Shown here: piece by piece, positions 17,317-25,685 of the stretch | How positions within the stretch are numbered: position 1 is the stretch's first letter | Layout of the letters: every line of letters begins with the position of its first letter | NCBI GenBank assembly: GCA_021156325.1 | Contig: JAJNDI010000005.1 | Coordinates: 1-50,692, forward strand | Direction: 5' to 3' | Source of the DNA: Gammaproteobacteria bacterium | GTDB lineage: Bacteria; Pseudomonadota; Gammaproteobacteria; JAJFKG01 | Length of the DNA stretch: 50,692 nt | Notes under the pieces: generated by a model | Database searches by the model: none | What the model was told of the DNA's origin: nothing | The model's input: the letters and a program-made list of their open reading frames with translations, nothing else | Program-made: the position numbers and the translations under genes

Positions 17317-18021
17317 CTAGCGGCCACTGATAAATCCTTTTTCAGCACTGAAAGTGTGCAATTTAATCGTGACTTGCGCCTTAGGGTATTCAACGACTTT
17401 ATAGTCCATACGATCCCAAAACAAACGCCAATCGAGCGAGTCAAGCGATCGTAAATAATTCAACACACTGAAGTAATCTCCCAATAAGACCAACGTAATA
17501 GTATGTTCATAAATACCCGGCATTGTCTGACCGTCTGCACCGATGACTTGCTTATCAGCAGCCCCTACCGCTTGTGCCGGCACCGTATCAAGGCTCAGCA
17601 ATTGCAGGCCTTGCTGCCTGTTTAACATTTCTCGTAACGCGGCAATCATCTGCTGTGGCGAAATCAAATCAGATTTGATTCCGCCCAAGGCTTCTTCCAA
17701 TTTTTTTGACTGTGCTGCCAGGTTTTCACGGGTTGTAGATTCCTGTTCGCTTGTATTGCCTATTCTTTCTAACTCTTGAAGAACATTTTGTGTCTCGATA
17801 TCCATTTTTTCAACTTGCTCTTTAATATCGCGGATCTCTACCTGCTTTTTTTTGATAGACACTTGTAAGGGTTTATACAACAGCATATTCCACAACATCA
17901 CGACAGCAATGAGCGCACCAAAAAACAAAGTAAGCTGCTCTCGCGGATTACGCGCATTCATCCACATCAAGCTCTTTTGTAATACGCGAGCAAAAGGAAA
18001 AGAAGAGAGGGTATTTTTCAT
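17317..18021 (-). CDS. mshJ: MshJ-like (PilO/GspM-type) inner-membrane protein
   Basis: This 234-residue protein has a short cytoplasmic N-terminus with MNARNPREQLTLFFGALIAV, one transmembrane helix at about residues 30-52, a coiled coil at 55-105 and a ferredoxin-like C-terminal domain. That layout is the PilO/GspM/MshJ architecture. It pairs with the PilN-like protein encoded just upstream, and the two genes overlap as ATGA (18018-18021). The pair would form the periplasmic alignment complex. Confidence 0.88.
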   Translation of the reverse strand: MKNTLSSFPFARVLQKSLMWMNARNPREQLTLFFGALIAVVMLWNMLLYKPLQVSIKKKQVEIRDIKEQVEKMDIETQNVLQELERIGNTSEQESTTRENLAAQSKKLEEALGGIKSDLISPQQMIAALREMLNRQQGLQLLSLDTVPAQAVGAADKQVIGADGQTMPGIYEHTITLVLLGDYFSVLNYLRSLDSLDWRLFWDRMDYKVVEYPKAQVTIKLHTFSAEKGFISGR

Positions 18022-18788
18022 TGTCCAAGCGCCTTTTGTATGATTCCGGTTAAACCGCCCTGCTCGGTTCTGCTGCTGCCCTCTGTCTGTTGTTTTATAA
18101 ACGCACCCAATTTTTCACTTAAAGATGGCGCTGAGGAGGTTTTCCCCGCTTCTTCTTTTTTGCTTTCTGCGGCGCTATCTTCTGGAAAGATATAAGCATT
18201 TTCCAAATCGGGGGTTGTTCGCAATGCAAAAGCCATTTTGAAATTATTATCAAGCGGTTTTGCTAATTTGATCTGCTTAAAGTTAACCTCTGAAAAGGCT
18301 TTTTCGCGGGCAATTTCCGATAAAAAAACAGGAACCAGATTGGCATTTAGCGTTCTTCCTAACAAAGCGACTTCCTGGTTTTCCTGATCGATAATAATTT
18401 CTTTTAACCAAACTCCTGATAAAATATTTTCAGCCAACGCTTGCATATAATCAGCAAAATTTTTGTTAGGCCGATCAATAATCTTAAGTAATTCCACCTT
18501 GTTGCTGATAGCTTCAGTGAGTTTATTGACATCATTCTGGATTTCTTTTGCAGCTTCTGAATCGGGCAATTGACTTGATAAATCCGCTAATTTAGCCGCT
18601 TGAAGCTGTTGAGTAGCGCTAAGAGCGCGATATTCTTTATCTATCTTATATTTAGCGGCATAAGCGCTAATATAAATCCCCATCAATACGATAATCAGCA
18701 ATCCTATTATTTGCAGCATTTTTACTGGGGGCAGCAGCGGTTTAGGGGGCGGTGCAAACGCATTTAAAAGATTAATCTGCTGCAACAT
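18018..18788 (-). CDS. PilN-like protein of the MSHA locus (MshI2)
   Basis: This 256-residue protein starts MLQQINLLNAFAPPPKP, the PilN-type INLL motif that docks into PilM. One transmembrane helix (about residues 26-45) and a coiled coil follow, then a PilN-like domain with VWLKEIIIDQENQEVALLGRT. The C-terminal 50 residues are charged and low in complexity. It overlaps mshI by 17 bases and mshJ by 4, which suggests tight translational coupling in the inner-membrane subcomplex. Confidence 0.85.
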   Translation of the reverse strand: MLQQINLLNAFAPPPKPLLPPVKMLQIIGLLIIVLMGIYISAYAAKYKIDKEYRALSATQQLQAAKLADLSSQLPDSEAAKEIQNDVNKLTEAISNKVELLKIIDRPNKNFADYMQALAENILSGVWLKEIIIDQENQEVALLGRTLNANLVPVFLSEIAREKAFSEVNFKQIKLAKPLDNNFKMAFALRTTPDLENAYIFPEDSAAESKKEEAGKTSSAPSLSEKLGAFIKQQTEGSSRTEQGGLTGIIQKALGQ

Positions 18789-19773
18789 AACTTACCTCAT
18801 CCATACGAAGAAGACCTCCCAGGACAGGGATACATTGTGCTTGCACTTCCAGCGTTAACTCTTGCTGCGTTTTCAATACCGTATTTAAATCAGCTAAAAT
18901 CACTTCTTGGGCGAGTTTTTCATTTAAATACCCTTTTAAGCGAGTGCTTCGAAAAGACAAAGGCGTCATCACAACAGAACGCGGCATGGGTTGAATCATT
19001 TGACTTTCAAAATACTCCAGCGATTGCTCGATAGTTAATACCAAAGTACCAAACGCTTCTGGCACTTCATCGCCTTTGCAATATTTTAAGCAATACTCAT
19101 CGCTAAGAGAGGTTATTTCTATACTGAACCTTCTTGAAAAATATAAATTCTTGTTATAAGAAACGGTTAAGAGGCTGCAGTCTGGCGATAACCAGACAAC
19201 AACGATACTGTCCCCGCCCCCTGAAAATAAATTAGAAAGGTTATGTAAAGCGAGTTCTGTAATATCGATTGCAGTTAAAGTAGTTCCCGCTGCTTGCAGG
19301 TTTTTTTTATGCGGAGCCAATCGACTTTCCTGGGCAACCACGGTGTGCAGCATTTGCCGATTCAAATGACCAAACTCAGGCATTAAGCACGTATCAATTA
19401 AAGCGTCTTCCAAGGGAAAATCGATCACTTCTTTAAGCTGCCAGCGTACAGCCGTATTGGTTTTTCCTACCGGCACATCGGGCGCTTCCAACATCAGGAA
19501 TTTATAATCTTCGGGCAACAATACCCAGGAACACGCTACGCCATTTAATTCACGGCTTTGAATAATACGCGCAAGCCATGCCGCTTCATTGCCTTTAGTA
19601 TGCTGATCGTAGGGATAGAATTCGCAAAATTGGAGATCGGGTATGCCCCCTTTTTCATAGAGGCAATGCGCGAGCGCGATACCCTCTTTGCAAAAGCTTA
19701 GCGCGACCCGGCCGTGCCGATAAAAGTTATCTTTTTGCTCATTTTTGCTTTTAAAACGAAACCAGGCGGCCAA
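18772..19773 (-). CDS. mshI: MshI (PilM-like actin-fold) protein
   Basis: This 333-residue cytoplasmic protein resembles PilM/MshI with an actin-like ATPase fold: VALSFCKEGIALAH at the start, CSWVLLPEDYKFLMLEAPDVP, then AVRWQLKEVIDFPLEDALID, a typical MshI segment. It should bind the INLL tail of the next gene product. The only sensible start is TTG at 19773, preceded by GAGGTGAAAGGG. It is first in the pilus locus, so the operon promoter must lie in the 19774-20340 spacer. Confidence 0.87.
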   Translation of the reverse strand: MAAWFRFKSKNEQKDNFYRHGRVALSFCKEGIALAHCLYEKGGIPDLQFCEFYPYDQHTKGNEAAWLARIIQSRELNGVACSWVLLPEDYKFLMLEAPDVPVGKTNTAVRWQLKEVIDFPLEDALIDTCLMPEFGHLNRQMLHTVVAQESRLAPHKKNLQAAGTTLTAIDITELALHNLSNLFSGGGDSIVVVWLSPDCSLLTVSYNKNLYFSRRFSIEITSLSDEYCLKYCKGDEVPEAFGTLVLTIEQSLEYFESQMIQPMPRSVVMTPLSFRSTRLKGYLNEKLAQEVILADLNTVLKTQQELTLEVQAQCIPVLGGLLRMDEVSYVAAD

Positions 19774-19885
19774 ATCCCTTTCACCTCTATGATGCTGTTT
19801 AATTTCACGGCAATCCTTGCCGGAATGATTAACCTAATGATTATAACCCAGATCAAGGCTAACTGTCTTGTTTTTCATGGTGATT

Positions 19886-20105
19886 TTATCCAAATAGATC
19901 TCTTCAGAGACTGTGGATAAATCTGTGGCTAATTTCAAGGAAAAATCTTCGAATGGGTTAAAAATCCGGGAGCATCGTAACAAATCCTTTCGTAAAACCA
20001 GAAAATAACTTTCAAAAACAAGCTATTTTTCACTAATCTGTTATTGCCTGTTGAAGAAAACTGTCTAAGATCAAATAAGGTATAGCCTTATCATGCTGTG
20101 GATAA
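19886..20105. promoter_or_regulatory. Cluster of DnaA-box-like sites in a large spacer
   Basis: Two perfect DnaA boxes (TGTGGATAA, reverse of TTATCCACA) lie at 19912-19920 and 20097-20105. One-mismatch boxes are TTATCCAAA at 19886-19894 and TGTGGCTAA at 19924-19932. The surrounding 570-base spacer (19774-20340) is AT-rich, contains no gene and has several GATC sites. A short hairpin, ATAAGG-TATAG-CCTTAT, lies at 20075-20091. This could be a DnaA-titrating or regulatory site, or part of an origin. Nothing else here proves oriC. Confidence 0.5.
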
Positions 20106-20225
20106 GCTTCTTGTTGTCCTCTTAGCGAAGGTTCTTAAAGCAGTTTCTTAGCAACCTGGCGGATCACGTCGGGGAGGATCGTTAATCACGCACAAGTGAA
20201 AGGGTATTTTGCTCTAAAGAAAGCG

Positions 20226-20231
20226 TATAAT
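20226..20231 (+). promoter_or_regulatory. Candidate -10 element for the secreted-protein gene
   Basis: A perfect TATAAT lies 110 bases before the chosen start. The -35 position (20203-20208, GGTATT) is poor. A GGGGT-N5-ACCCC hairpin lies just downstream in the leader. Confidence 0.4.
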
Positions 20232-20340
20232 AGGGGTATTTCACCCCCTTGGAAAAGAAGGGCAGCACAACGTTAGTCGAGAATGAGTGCCTCGCAAGCC
20301 AAGCTGTCCGCGGGCGTGGGGGATTTTAGGAGCTTTTCAA

Positions 20341-21012
20341 GTGTGTCATGCTTTTCACTTCGCTAAAAAATCAGTCTTGGCGATACTAACAGTCTTAGGA
20401 TGTTTTATTTCCATAAGCTATGCTGATTCAGCCCCCTCATCTTCTTACCCCGTGCTTGCAGGCGGGATTAACCCAGCCAATTTTCAAGCGTGTATAAGCC
20501 TGTTAACCAGCCGCTGTATGCGTACAAACCGGGACCTGCCTTATCCCATTTACCCCCTTGATTGTTTAAACAAATATTTTGTCCAACCTGTCTGTGTCCA
20601 AACGGTACCTCTCTATCAATTTACGGGTTTATTGCCAACCGAGATCAAACGTTACGGCACTATTGATTTGTTTTCTGTGACCCGTTATGCAGACGGCATA
20701 AACAATACCTATATGATCGATAATAGCGGCCGTATTATTCCATTAACTGATGCGTTTGATTTGCGCTCCTTAAAAAATAGCGCCGCTTTATTAGCGCAAT
20801 CCCCTACAGCAATTGCATCAAGTATCAGCACGGGTACTCCAGTTTATCTTATTCTGCCGGATGGTTCGCAGCATTTGATATTTCTACAACAGATTTTGCT
20901 GGATGGCACTTACGCTTCGCGCACGGATAGCTGGCAGGTACAAGTTGATTATGCTTTTTCCACGGCGGGTGACTATAAAGCAGCGCAGCCATTGGCATTA
21001 GTCCATAAATAA
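20341..21012 (+). CDS. Secreted protein of unknown function
   Basis: I do not recognise the family. The start is GTG 20341 because AGGAG (20328-20332) sits eight bases upstream. An upstream in-frame GTG at 20287 lacks one. The product is 223 residues with a Sec signal peptide (KKSVLAILTVLGCFISISYA, cleavage before DSAPSS), so it should be periplasmic or exported. The mature N-terminal half is rich in cysteine (QACISLL, SRCMRT, LDCLNK, QPVCVQT), enough for two disulfides. The C-terminal half has a beta-rich part with YMIDNSGRIIPLTDAFDLRSL and VYLILPDGSQHLIFLQQILLDG. It stands alone between the pilus locus and the MCE operon. Confidence 0.8.
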   Translation: MCHAFHFAKKSVLAILTVLGCFISISYADSAPSSSYPVLAGGINPANFQACISLLTSRCMRTNRDLPYPIYPLDCLNKYFVQPVCVQTVPLYQFTGLLPTEIKRYGTIDLFSVTRYADGINNTYMIDNSGRIIPLTDAFDLRSLKNSAALLAQSPTAIASSISTGTPVYLILPDGSQHLIFLQQILLDGTYASRTDSWQVQVDYAFSTAGDYKAAQPLALVHK

Positions 21013-21050
21013 TGCTGCGCAGCACCCTCTCCCGCGCAGCCGCAGGCAAG
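21013..21050. repeat. GC-rich hairpin repeat unit
   Basis: GCTGCGCAGC followed by ACCCTCTCCCGCGCAGCCGC resembles one arm of the repeats at 4692-4815 and 46803-46892. It lies directly after the stop codon, between convergent genes, and may help end transcription. Confidence 0.5.
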
Positions 21051-21092
21051 CAAGAATGTTCACTGAACCTAAATTACAGTATATTAGTCGTA

Positions 21093-21716
21093 TCAGCGAG
21101 ATTTCGCATTCACACAAAATTCCGTTAATTGCGTTAAGAATGCAGCCACTGCTTTGTTGGCTGCAGTGACGCCGCCATAAGGTGTGTCTTCTTCTGCAGC
21201 CTGATTGATAATAAAATCATGAGTTGCAATGATTGTATTGGTTTTGCGATCGAGCAACTGTACGACTATGCGTAAATGAATATGGCTTGGTTTGGTACGA
21301 AAATCCTGATAAAAAGACAGTACCCGTGTATTTAATTCCAAATCCATAAAATTCGCATAAGGCGGTACAACAACGGCTGCATAATGTCCGGTCAATTGCA
21401 AAGCTTGCGAGATTAAAGGCTGCAGCATTTCACCGGGCGTACCTACCCATTCATTTTGGGTATAGTATCCAATATGAAAATCTTTCGTGAGATAAACCAT
21501 ACGCTGCGTGCTAAAACCAGGATTCATATTAGGCACTTGTACCAGAATACTGAGATCCGTTTTTTTGCCATTAACAATATTTACAGGTGAAGGATCTAAT
21601 GTATACGTGTTTATTTGAGGCACAATGGCTGGTTTAAATAAAATGGAACAAGCCGATAGCATAACACTCGCTATTAACACTGTGAGAAATTGAAGGTACT
21701 GTTTAAAATTTCTCAT
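21093..21716 (-). CDS. ABC-type transport auxiliary lipoprotein (PqiC-like)
   Basis: This 207-residue lipoprotein has a signal ending in LSAC (Cys 23) and the NTYTLDPSP opening of the ABC_trans_aux family. It also has RMVYLTKDFHIGYYTQNEW, then VVPPYANFMDLELNTRVLSFYQDF. In related MCE systems such lipoproteins (PqiC type) line the outer-membrane end of the lipid conduit. It overlaps the MCE gene by 14 bases and is last in the ftsY-to-lipoprotein operon. Confidence 0.85.
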   Translation of the reverse strand: MRNFKQYLQFLTVLIASVMLSACSILFKPAIVPQINTYTLDPSPVNIVNGKKTDLSILVQVPNMNPGFSTQRMVYLTKDFHIGYYTQNEWVGTPGEMLQPLISQALQLTGHYAAVVVPPYANFMDLELNTRVLSFYQDFRTKPSHIHLRIVVQLLDRKTNTIIATHDFIINQAAEEDTPYGGVTAANKAVAAFLTQLTEFCVNAKSR

Positions 21717-22623
21717 CAGATGGCTCCTGTGGCAGGGGTGTCTCGCCCGGTCCAGGAGTGTTCGGTTTGCGCCCGCGTATCAAAATAGCAGGATTTTGCC
21801 TTAACTCCGCACTCAAGAGACCAAGATTCGACATCGTGGTTTGGATCCGTGCTAATAAATCTACAGCAGCCGGCATCACTTGGGTAGAGAAAGTTTCTAT
21901 CGCCAACTCACCGCCTTGCATCGTCTTTGCCACTTGTACGCTGGTTTTTTCAATACTGACACTCATTTTGTCAAAGGCATCCGCGCTCTTTTGAATACTC
22001 GCCACGACAGCTGGAAATTCACGGCTCGCAATTTCAGTATCGTGTGAAATCTGTTGAGCTGAGCGCAATGTTTTATTCAATGCACTTAAACTTTCTTTAA
22101 GATTACGCTGATTTTCTTCATCGAGGATCGCGTTTAAATTGTCAGCAATGGCGGTTAAACTTTTAGATAAACTCTCTACCCTGGCTTCCAAGCCGCCGAC
22201 AAAAGATCCTTTAGAAGGGATCTGGGGTATGGGATTATCTGGGGTGGAATCCAGCAATTCATTATTGATCCCTTGAGGATCTAATTCCACATACGCAATT
22301 CCCGTCAACCCCTGGGTTTTGATAATCGCTTCGGTATCCTGAGTAACCGGTGTATCTGCCGAGACAGATAATGCAACTTTCACCTCTTTTGGATGAGCTT
22401 TATCAATCGTGATAGCAGTTACAAAGCCTGCAGAAACGCCGTTAAATCTCACCGGGGAGTTGACGTTTAAACCCGTTACCGATTCGTGTACATAGGTTAC
22501 ATAGGGCTTATAGGTTTGAGCAGGCGTTACCCATCTGCTGAGCCAGAAAGCAGAAAGCAGCAGCAGCGCTGTCAGCACGACTACAAACAACCCTACAATC
22601 GTATAATTAACTTTGCCGCCCAT
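21703..22623 (-). CDS. MlaD-type MCE protein
   Basis: This 306-residue protein has an N-terminal transmembrane helix (about residues 6-30), then a single MCE domain (VTGLNVNSPVRFNGVSAGFV, IIKTQGLTGIAYVEL). A long helical, coiled-coil-like C-terminal region (about 150-280) and a proline-rich tail follow. MCE proteins form hexamers that bind and pass phospholipids across the periplasm. The long helix distinguishes it from short E. coli MlaD (183 residues) and resembles single-MCE proteins with needle-like extensions. It sits between the ATPase and the auxiliary lipoprotein. Confidence 0.9.
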   Translation of the reverse strand: MGGKVNYTIVGLFVVVLTALLLLSAFWLSRWVTPAQTYKPYVTYVHESVTGLNVNSPVRFNGVSAGFVTAITIDKAHPKEVKVALSVSADTPVTQDTEAIIKTQGLTGIAYVELDPQGINNELLDSTPDNPIPQIPSKGSFVGGLEARVESLSKSLTAIADNLNAILDEENQRNLKESLSALNKTLRSAQQISHDTEIASREFPAVVASIQKSADAFDKMSVSIEKTSVQVAKTMQGGELAIETFSTQVMPAAVDLLARIQTTMSNLGLLSAELRQNPAILIRGRKPNTPGPGETPLPQEPSDEKF

Positions 22624-22631
22624 GCTGTTTT

Positions 22632-23402
22632 CTACTCATATTGGGCCTGCGCTAATCGTGCGCGAGGCCCATTAAAATAACGTTTAATCAGGGCATGCTC
22701 CGATTTCACCAAATTAGGCATCGTATCGACTGCCAGTAACTGGCCTTCTGCTAAAAAAGCCACTCTGTCAGCCGTTTGCCAGAGCGTATCCAGATCATGC
22801 GTTACTATCACAATAGTTAAATTAAGGCTTGCCCGCAAATTGAGAATCAATTCATCAAAAGCATTGGCGCTTTCAGGATCCAATCCGGCTGTGGGTTCAT
22901 CCAGAAACAGCAATTCAGGATCCAGGGCCAGCGCTCGCGCCAACGCCGCGCGCTTTTGCATACCGCCGCTTAATTCTGAAGGATATTTAATACCGGCTTC
23001 GGGAGCAAGGCCTGTGAGTGCAATTTTAAGCCGGGCTAATTCAGCAATGGTATTTTTATTCAATCTCGTATGTTTTCGTAAGGGGAATTCTACATTCTGA
23101 GCCACTGTCATGGAAGAAAATAAAGCGCCTTGTTGAAATAAAACACCCCAGTGACGCTGGAGATCTTGTTTCGTCCTTGCATTTAAATGCGTAATATTAT
23201 GCCCCAATAAAACGACTTCTCCTGTGGAGAAAGGTTGTAACATCACCATACAGCGCAGCAAAGTGGATTTTCCAGCACCGCTGCCGCCTACAATAGCGAT
23301 GATTTCACCTCGATGAATGGTTAAATCAATTCCTTCCAGGATCCACTTCCCGCCAATGTCAGTACTGAGATTGGCCACTTCAATAACATTTTCTACTGTC
23401 AT
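22632..23402 (-). CDS. MlaF-type ABC transporter ATPase
   Basis: This 256-residue ATPase has Walker A GGSGAGKST, signature LSGGMQKR, Walker B LLFLDEPTAGLDPESA and the H-loop THD. The LSGGMQKRAALARALAL form is typical of MCE/Mla transporters. I chose ATG 23402, which overlaps the permease stop as ATGA. A second ATG lies 12 bases upstream. It supplies the energy for lipid transport with the STAS-permease encoded next to it. Confidence 0.92.
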   Translation of the reverse strand: MTVENVIEVANLSTDIGGKWILEGIDLTIHRGEIIAIVGGSGAGKSTLLRCMVMLQPFSTGEVVLLGHNITHLNARTKQDLQRHWGVLFQQGALFSSMTVAQNVEFPLRKHTRLNKNTIAELARLKIALTGLAPEAGIKYPSELSGGMQKRAALARALALDPELLFLDEPTAGLDPESANAFDELILNLRASLNLTIVIVTHDLDTLWQTADRVAFLAEGQLLAVDTMPNLVKSEHALIKRYFNGPRARLAQAQYE

Positions 23403-24532
23403 CTGCGACTCCATCCAAAAATAACTGAAAAGATGGCATCTGCAACAATGATAAGAAAAATAGAATGCACAACACTTTTGGTGGTTTCACGCCCGACACT
23501 GTCTGCGTTACCTTGAACCCGAAACCCATGATAACATCCCACAGCAGCAATCAAGAGAGCAAATACAGGTGTTTTGATCATCCCCATATAATAGGTATGG
23601 AAAGAAACGACTTCGTGAAACCGCTGTATGAAATTGGAAAACCCCACATCGAGTATATTCCGGGACATGACCATACCGCCCAACAAACCAAAAATATCTG
23701 CCCAAAGGGTCAGTAAAGGCAGCACAATGATTAACCCTGCGATGCGCGGAATAGTGAGCATATCAACAGGTGAAACACCCATTGTCATGAGCGCATCGAT
23801 TTCCTGATTGACTTTCATCGTGCCAATCTCAGCCGTATAAGCAGCCCCGGTTCGCCCTGCTACAATAATAGCGGTAATCAAAGGCCCAAATTCTCGTAAA
23901 ATAGAGACACCTAAAAGATCGACTACATAAATATTAGCGCCGTAATTTTGAAGCTGCAGTCCCATTTGATAAGCTAATACTACGCCGACCAAATAGGATA
24001 ATAAAGCAATAATAGGCAGTGCGTAATAACCAGTTTGTTGGATGACAGTGAATAATTCCCGCCATTGCAGCCGAAAGGGATAACACAGCGTTTGCCACAT
24101 AAAATGAACACTTTCACCAATAAAGGCTAAGACTGCAGCAAGATCCTGGTGTATTTTCCACCCACGCTGTCCTAATTTGGCTAAGCATGACAGCCGCGGT
24201 GATTCAACCGGCAGCGTGATATTCTGATCGCCAATCAGTTGAAGAAACGCTTTTTTTTCCGGCGTAAATCCCGTTAACGCGGCTTCTACCCCTTGGCTTT
24301 TTGCCAGGTTGACGAGTTTATAAATCATCCATGCGCCGGCAGTATCGAGCGCGCTGACGGCACTGCCGTTGATCATGAGGGAGCCTTCCCCTGATAATGT
24401 CTTTGGTAATTGAAAACGAACAATACCCCCAGCTGTCCAAGCGCCTTTACAATAAATGACAGCGGGATCTGAGCTTATCTCAACACGGGCGTCATCTTGT
24501 TGCTTTGAAAAATGCGGTTTTATCCCTGACAT
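23399..24532 (-). CDS. MlaE-type permease with N-terminal STAS domain
   Basis: The N-terminal 110 residues resemble an MlaB/STAS domain (GSLMINGSAVSALDTAGAW). They are fused to an MlaE permease with GVVLAYQMGLQLQNYGANIY, then LGPLITAIIVAGRTGAAYTAEIG, the conserved permease signature, and about five membrane helices. In E. coli MlaB is a separate subunit that activates MlaF, so the fusion replaces it. Total length is about 377 residues. The start is ATG 24532, with a GTG three bases earlier. It begins 27 bases after ftsX, so it probably shares its transcript. Confidence 0.9.
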   Translation of the reverse strand: MSGIKPHFSKQQDDARVEISSDPAVIYCKGAWTAGGIVRFQLPKTLSGEGSLMINGSAVSALDTAGAWMIYKLVNLAKSQGVEAALTGFTPEKKAFLQLIGDQNITLPVESPRLSCLAKLGQRGWKIHQDLAAVLAFIGESVHFMWQTLCYPFRLQWRELFTVIQQTGYYALPIIALLSYLVGVVLAYQMGLQLQNYGANIYVVDLLGVSILREFGPLITAIIVAGRTGAAYTAEIGTMKVNQEIDALMTMGVSPVDMLTIPRIAGLIIVLPLLTLWADIFGLLGGMVMSRNILDVGFSNFIQRFHEVVSFHTYYMGMIKTPVFALLIAAVGCYHGFRVQGNADSVGRETTKSVVHSIFLIIVADAIFSVIFGWSRR

Positions 24533-24559
24533 CACAATATCTTACCTTAGAAGAAATTC

Positions 24560-25543
24560 TTAATCCGGTTCAATCTGCCTGATTTGCAGATTCACTGCAA
24601 TTAACGCCCCGGCAAAACCCAGCAGTGCGCCGGCCAAGAGTAATTCCATCGCACCCATGAAAGATAAATTCCGCAATTGAAATACACTTTGATAAGAGGC
24701 TGCTAACTGCGTTATGGGCGCCCGCAGCCAGAGGATAACTATACTAACCACTAACCACGACAAAAGGGCGCCGAGTAATCCATAGAAAAAACCAGTGTAT
24801 AAAAAAGGACGGCGAATAAAAGCATCTGTTGCACCGATAAGCTTGGCAATTTTAATCTCTTCACGGCGATTTTGAGTAGATAAGCGGATCGTATTACCAA
24901 TGACCAGCAATACTACCATGCCTAATAATAAAGCCAGGGCGTGCACAAGACGATTCGCAAATCGTGCCATTTCTTGTAATCGATTAACCCAGGCTAAATC
25001 TAATTGGACATTCTCCACGCCGGGAAATTGACGGATAGTATTTAACCAGGTTTGAACTTGTGCGGAACCAAGGTCAGCGATCTCTGGCATAATTTCAATG
25101 ATACCGGGTAAGGGATTTTTTCGTAATTGTTCCACAACATGTTCGATACCGGTATCACGTTCAAAGTTGACCAAGCCTTCTTCAGGCGAGATATACCGTG
25201 CATTCTTCAATTGATATCGTTCTTTCAATAATGTCATGATCTGTTCTGCACGTTGTGCATTGGTATTCTCTGAGAGATAGACAGTTATCTGAGTACCTCC
25301 ACTCCAATGTTGACTTAACGATTCGCCATTGCCGAGCAAAACACTGAGCAAAGTCGGTAAGGCCAATGCCACGCCAATGACCAGCAATGTTAATACGCTG
25401 CCAAGCGGGTGCCGGCAGATGCGATGTATGCTTATACGGGCTGCTTGACGATGTTGATCCCATAAAGCGCTTAAACGGCTATACGAATAGGCAGTACTCG
25501 TGGGTGGATTTTGCAGAGTTCTACTGGCTGATTGTGTTTTCAT
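24560..25543 (-). CDS. ftsX: Cell division ABC transporter membrane subunit
   Basis: This 327-residue FtsX has a long cytoplasmic N-terminus, then HRICRHPLGSVLTLLVIGVA (first membrane helix), and a periplasmic loop with VYLSENTNAQRAEQIMTLL and YISPEEGL. Three more helices follow near 205-230, 245-275 and 295-320. FtsEX recruits and activates septal cell-wall hydrolases. FtsX is usually translationally coupled to FtsE. Here 142 bases containing an inverted-repeat element lie between them. The start ATG is preceded by GGAATG, downstream of the element. Confidence 0.93.
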   Translation of the reverse strand: MKTQSASRTLQNPPTSTAYSYSRLSALWDQHRQAARISIHRICRHPLGSVLTLLVIGVALALPTLLSVLLGNGESLSQHWSGGTQITVYLSENTNAQRAEQIMTLLKERYQLKNARYISPEEGLVNFERDTGIEHVVEQLRKNPLPGIIEIMPEIADLGSAQVQTWLNTIRQFPGVENVQLDLAWVNRLQEMARFANRLVHALALLLGMVVLLVIGNTIRLSTQNRREEIKIAKLIGATDAFIRRPFLYTGFFYGLLGALLSWLVVSIVILWLRAPITQLAASYQSVFQLRNLSFMGAMELLLAGALLGFAGALIAVNLQIRQIEPD

Positions 25544-25556
25544 ATGTCATTCCAAA

Positions 25557-25683
25557 TATACTCTTCGCGGTTTGGTTTTATGCTTAAAGGCTGCACTCAC
25601 TCGCAAAAGTCATGTATTATTTATACACTCCTTTTGGCTGCCGAGTTTGCCGCCTCGCCTAAAATCAAACCGCTTTGAGTATA
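25557..25683. mobile_element. MITE-like palindromic element between ftsE and ftsX
   Basis: The ends are 27-base inverted repeats with 22 matches: TATACTC-TTC-GCGGTTTG at 25557-25574 against TATACTC-AAA-GCGGTTTG read inwards from 25683. Inside, AAAAG-N3-TGTAT-N5-ATACA-N3-CTTTT (about 25605-25636) forms the core of one long hairpin. No reading frame is present. Length 127 bases, no clear target duplication. This fits a non-autonomous palindromic element. A 12-base piece of its end (ATACTCTTCGCG) also occurs upstream of ftsE, and TATACTCAAAGCG upstream of mshE. Confidence 0.75.
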
Positions 25684-25685
25684 AC

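Noticed and set aside
17312..17444. Longer start of mshK at 17444
   Set aside because: The extension lies entirely in mshJ in another frame and would precede the signal peptide with 44 unrelated residues.
19774..20340. Calling this spacer the chromosomal origin
   Set aside because: Only four DnaA-like boxes, no clear unwinding region, no dnaA/dnaN/mnmG nearby and gene strand does not switch cleanly here.
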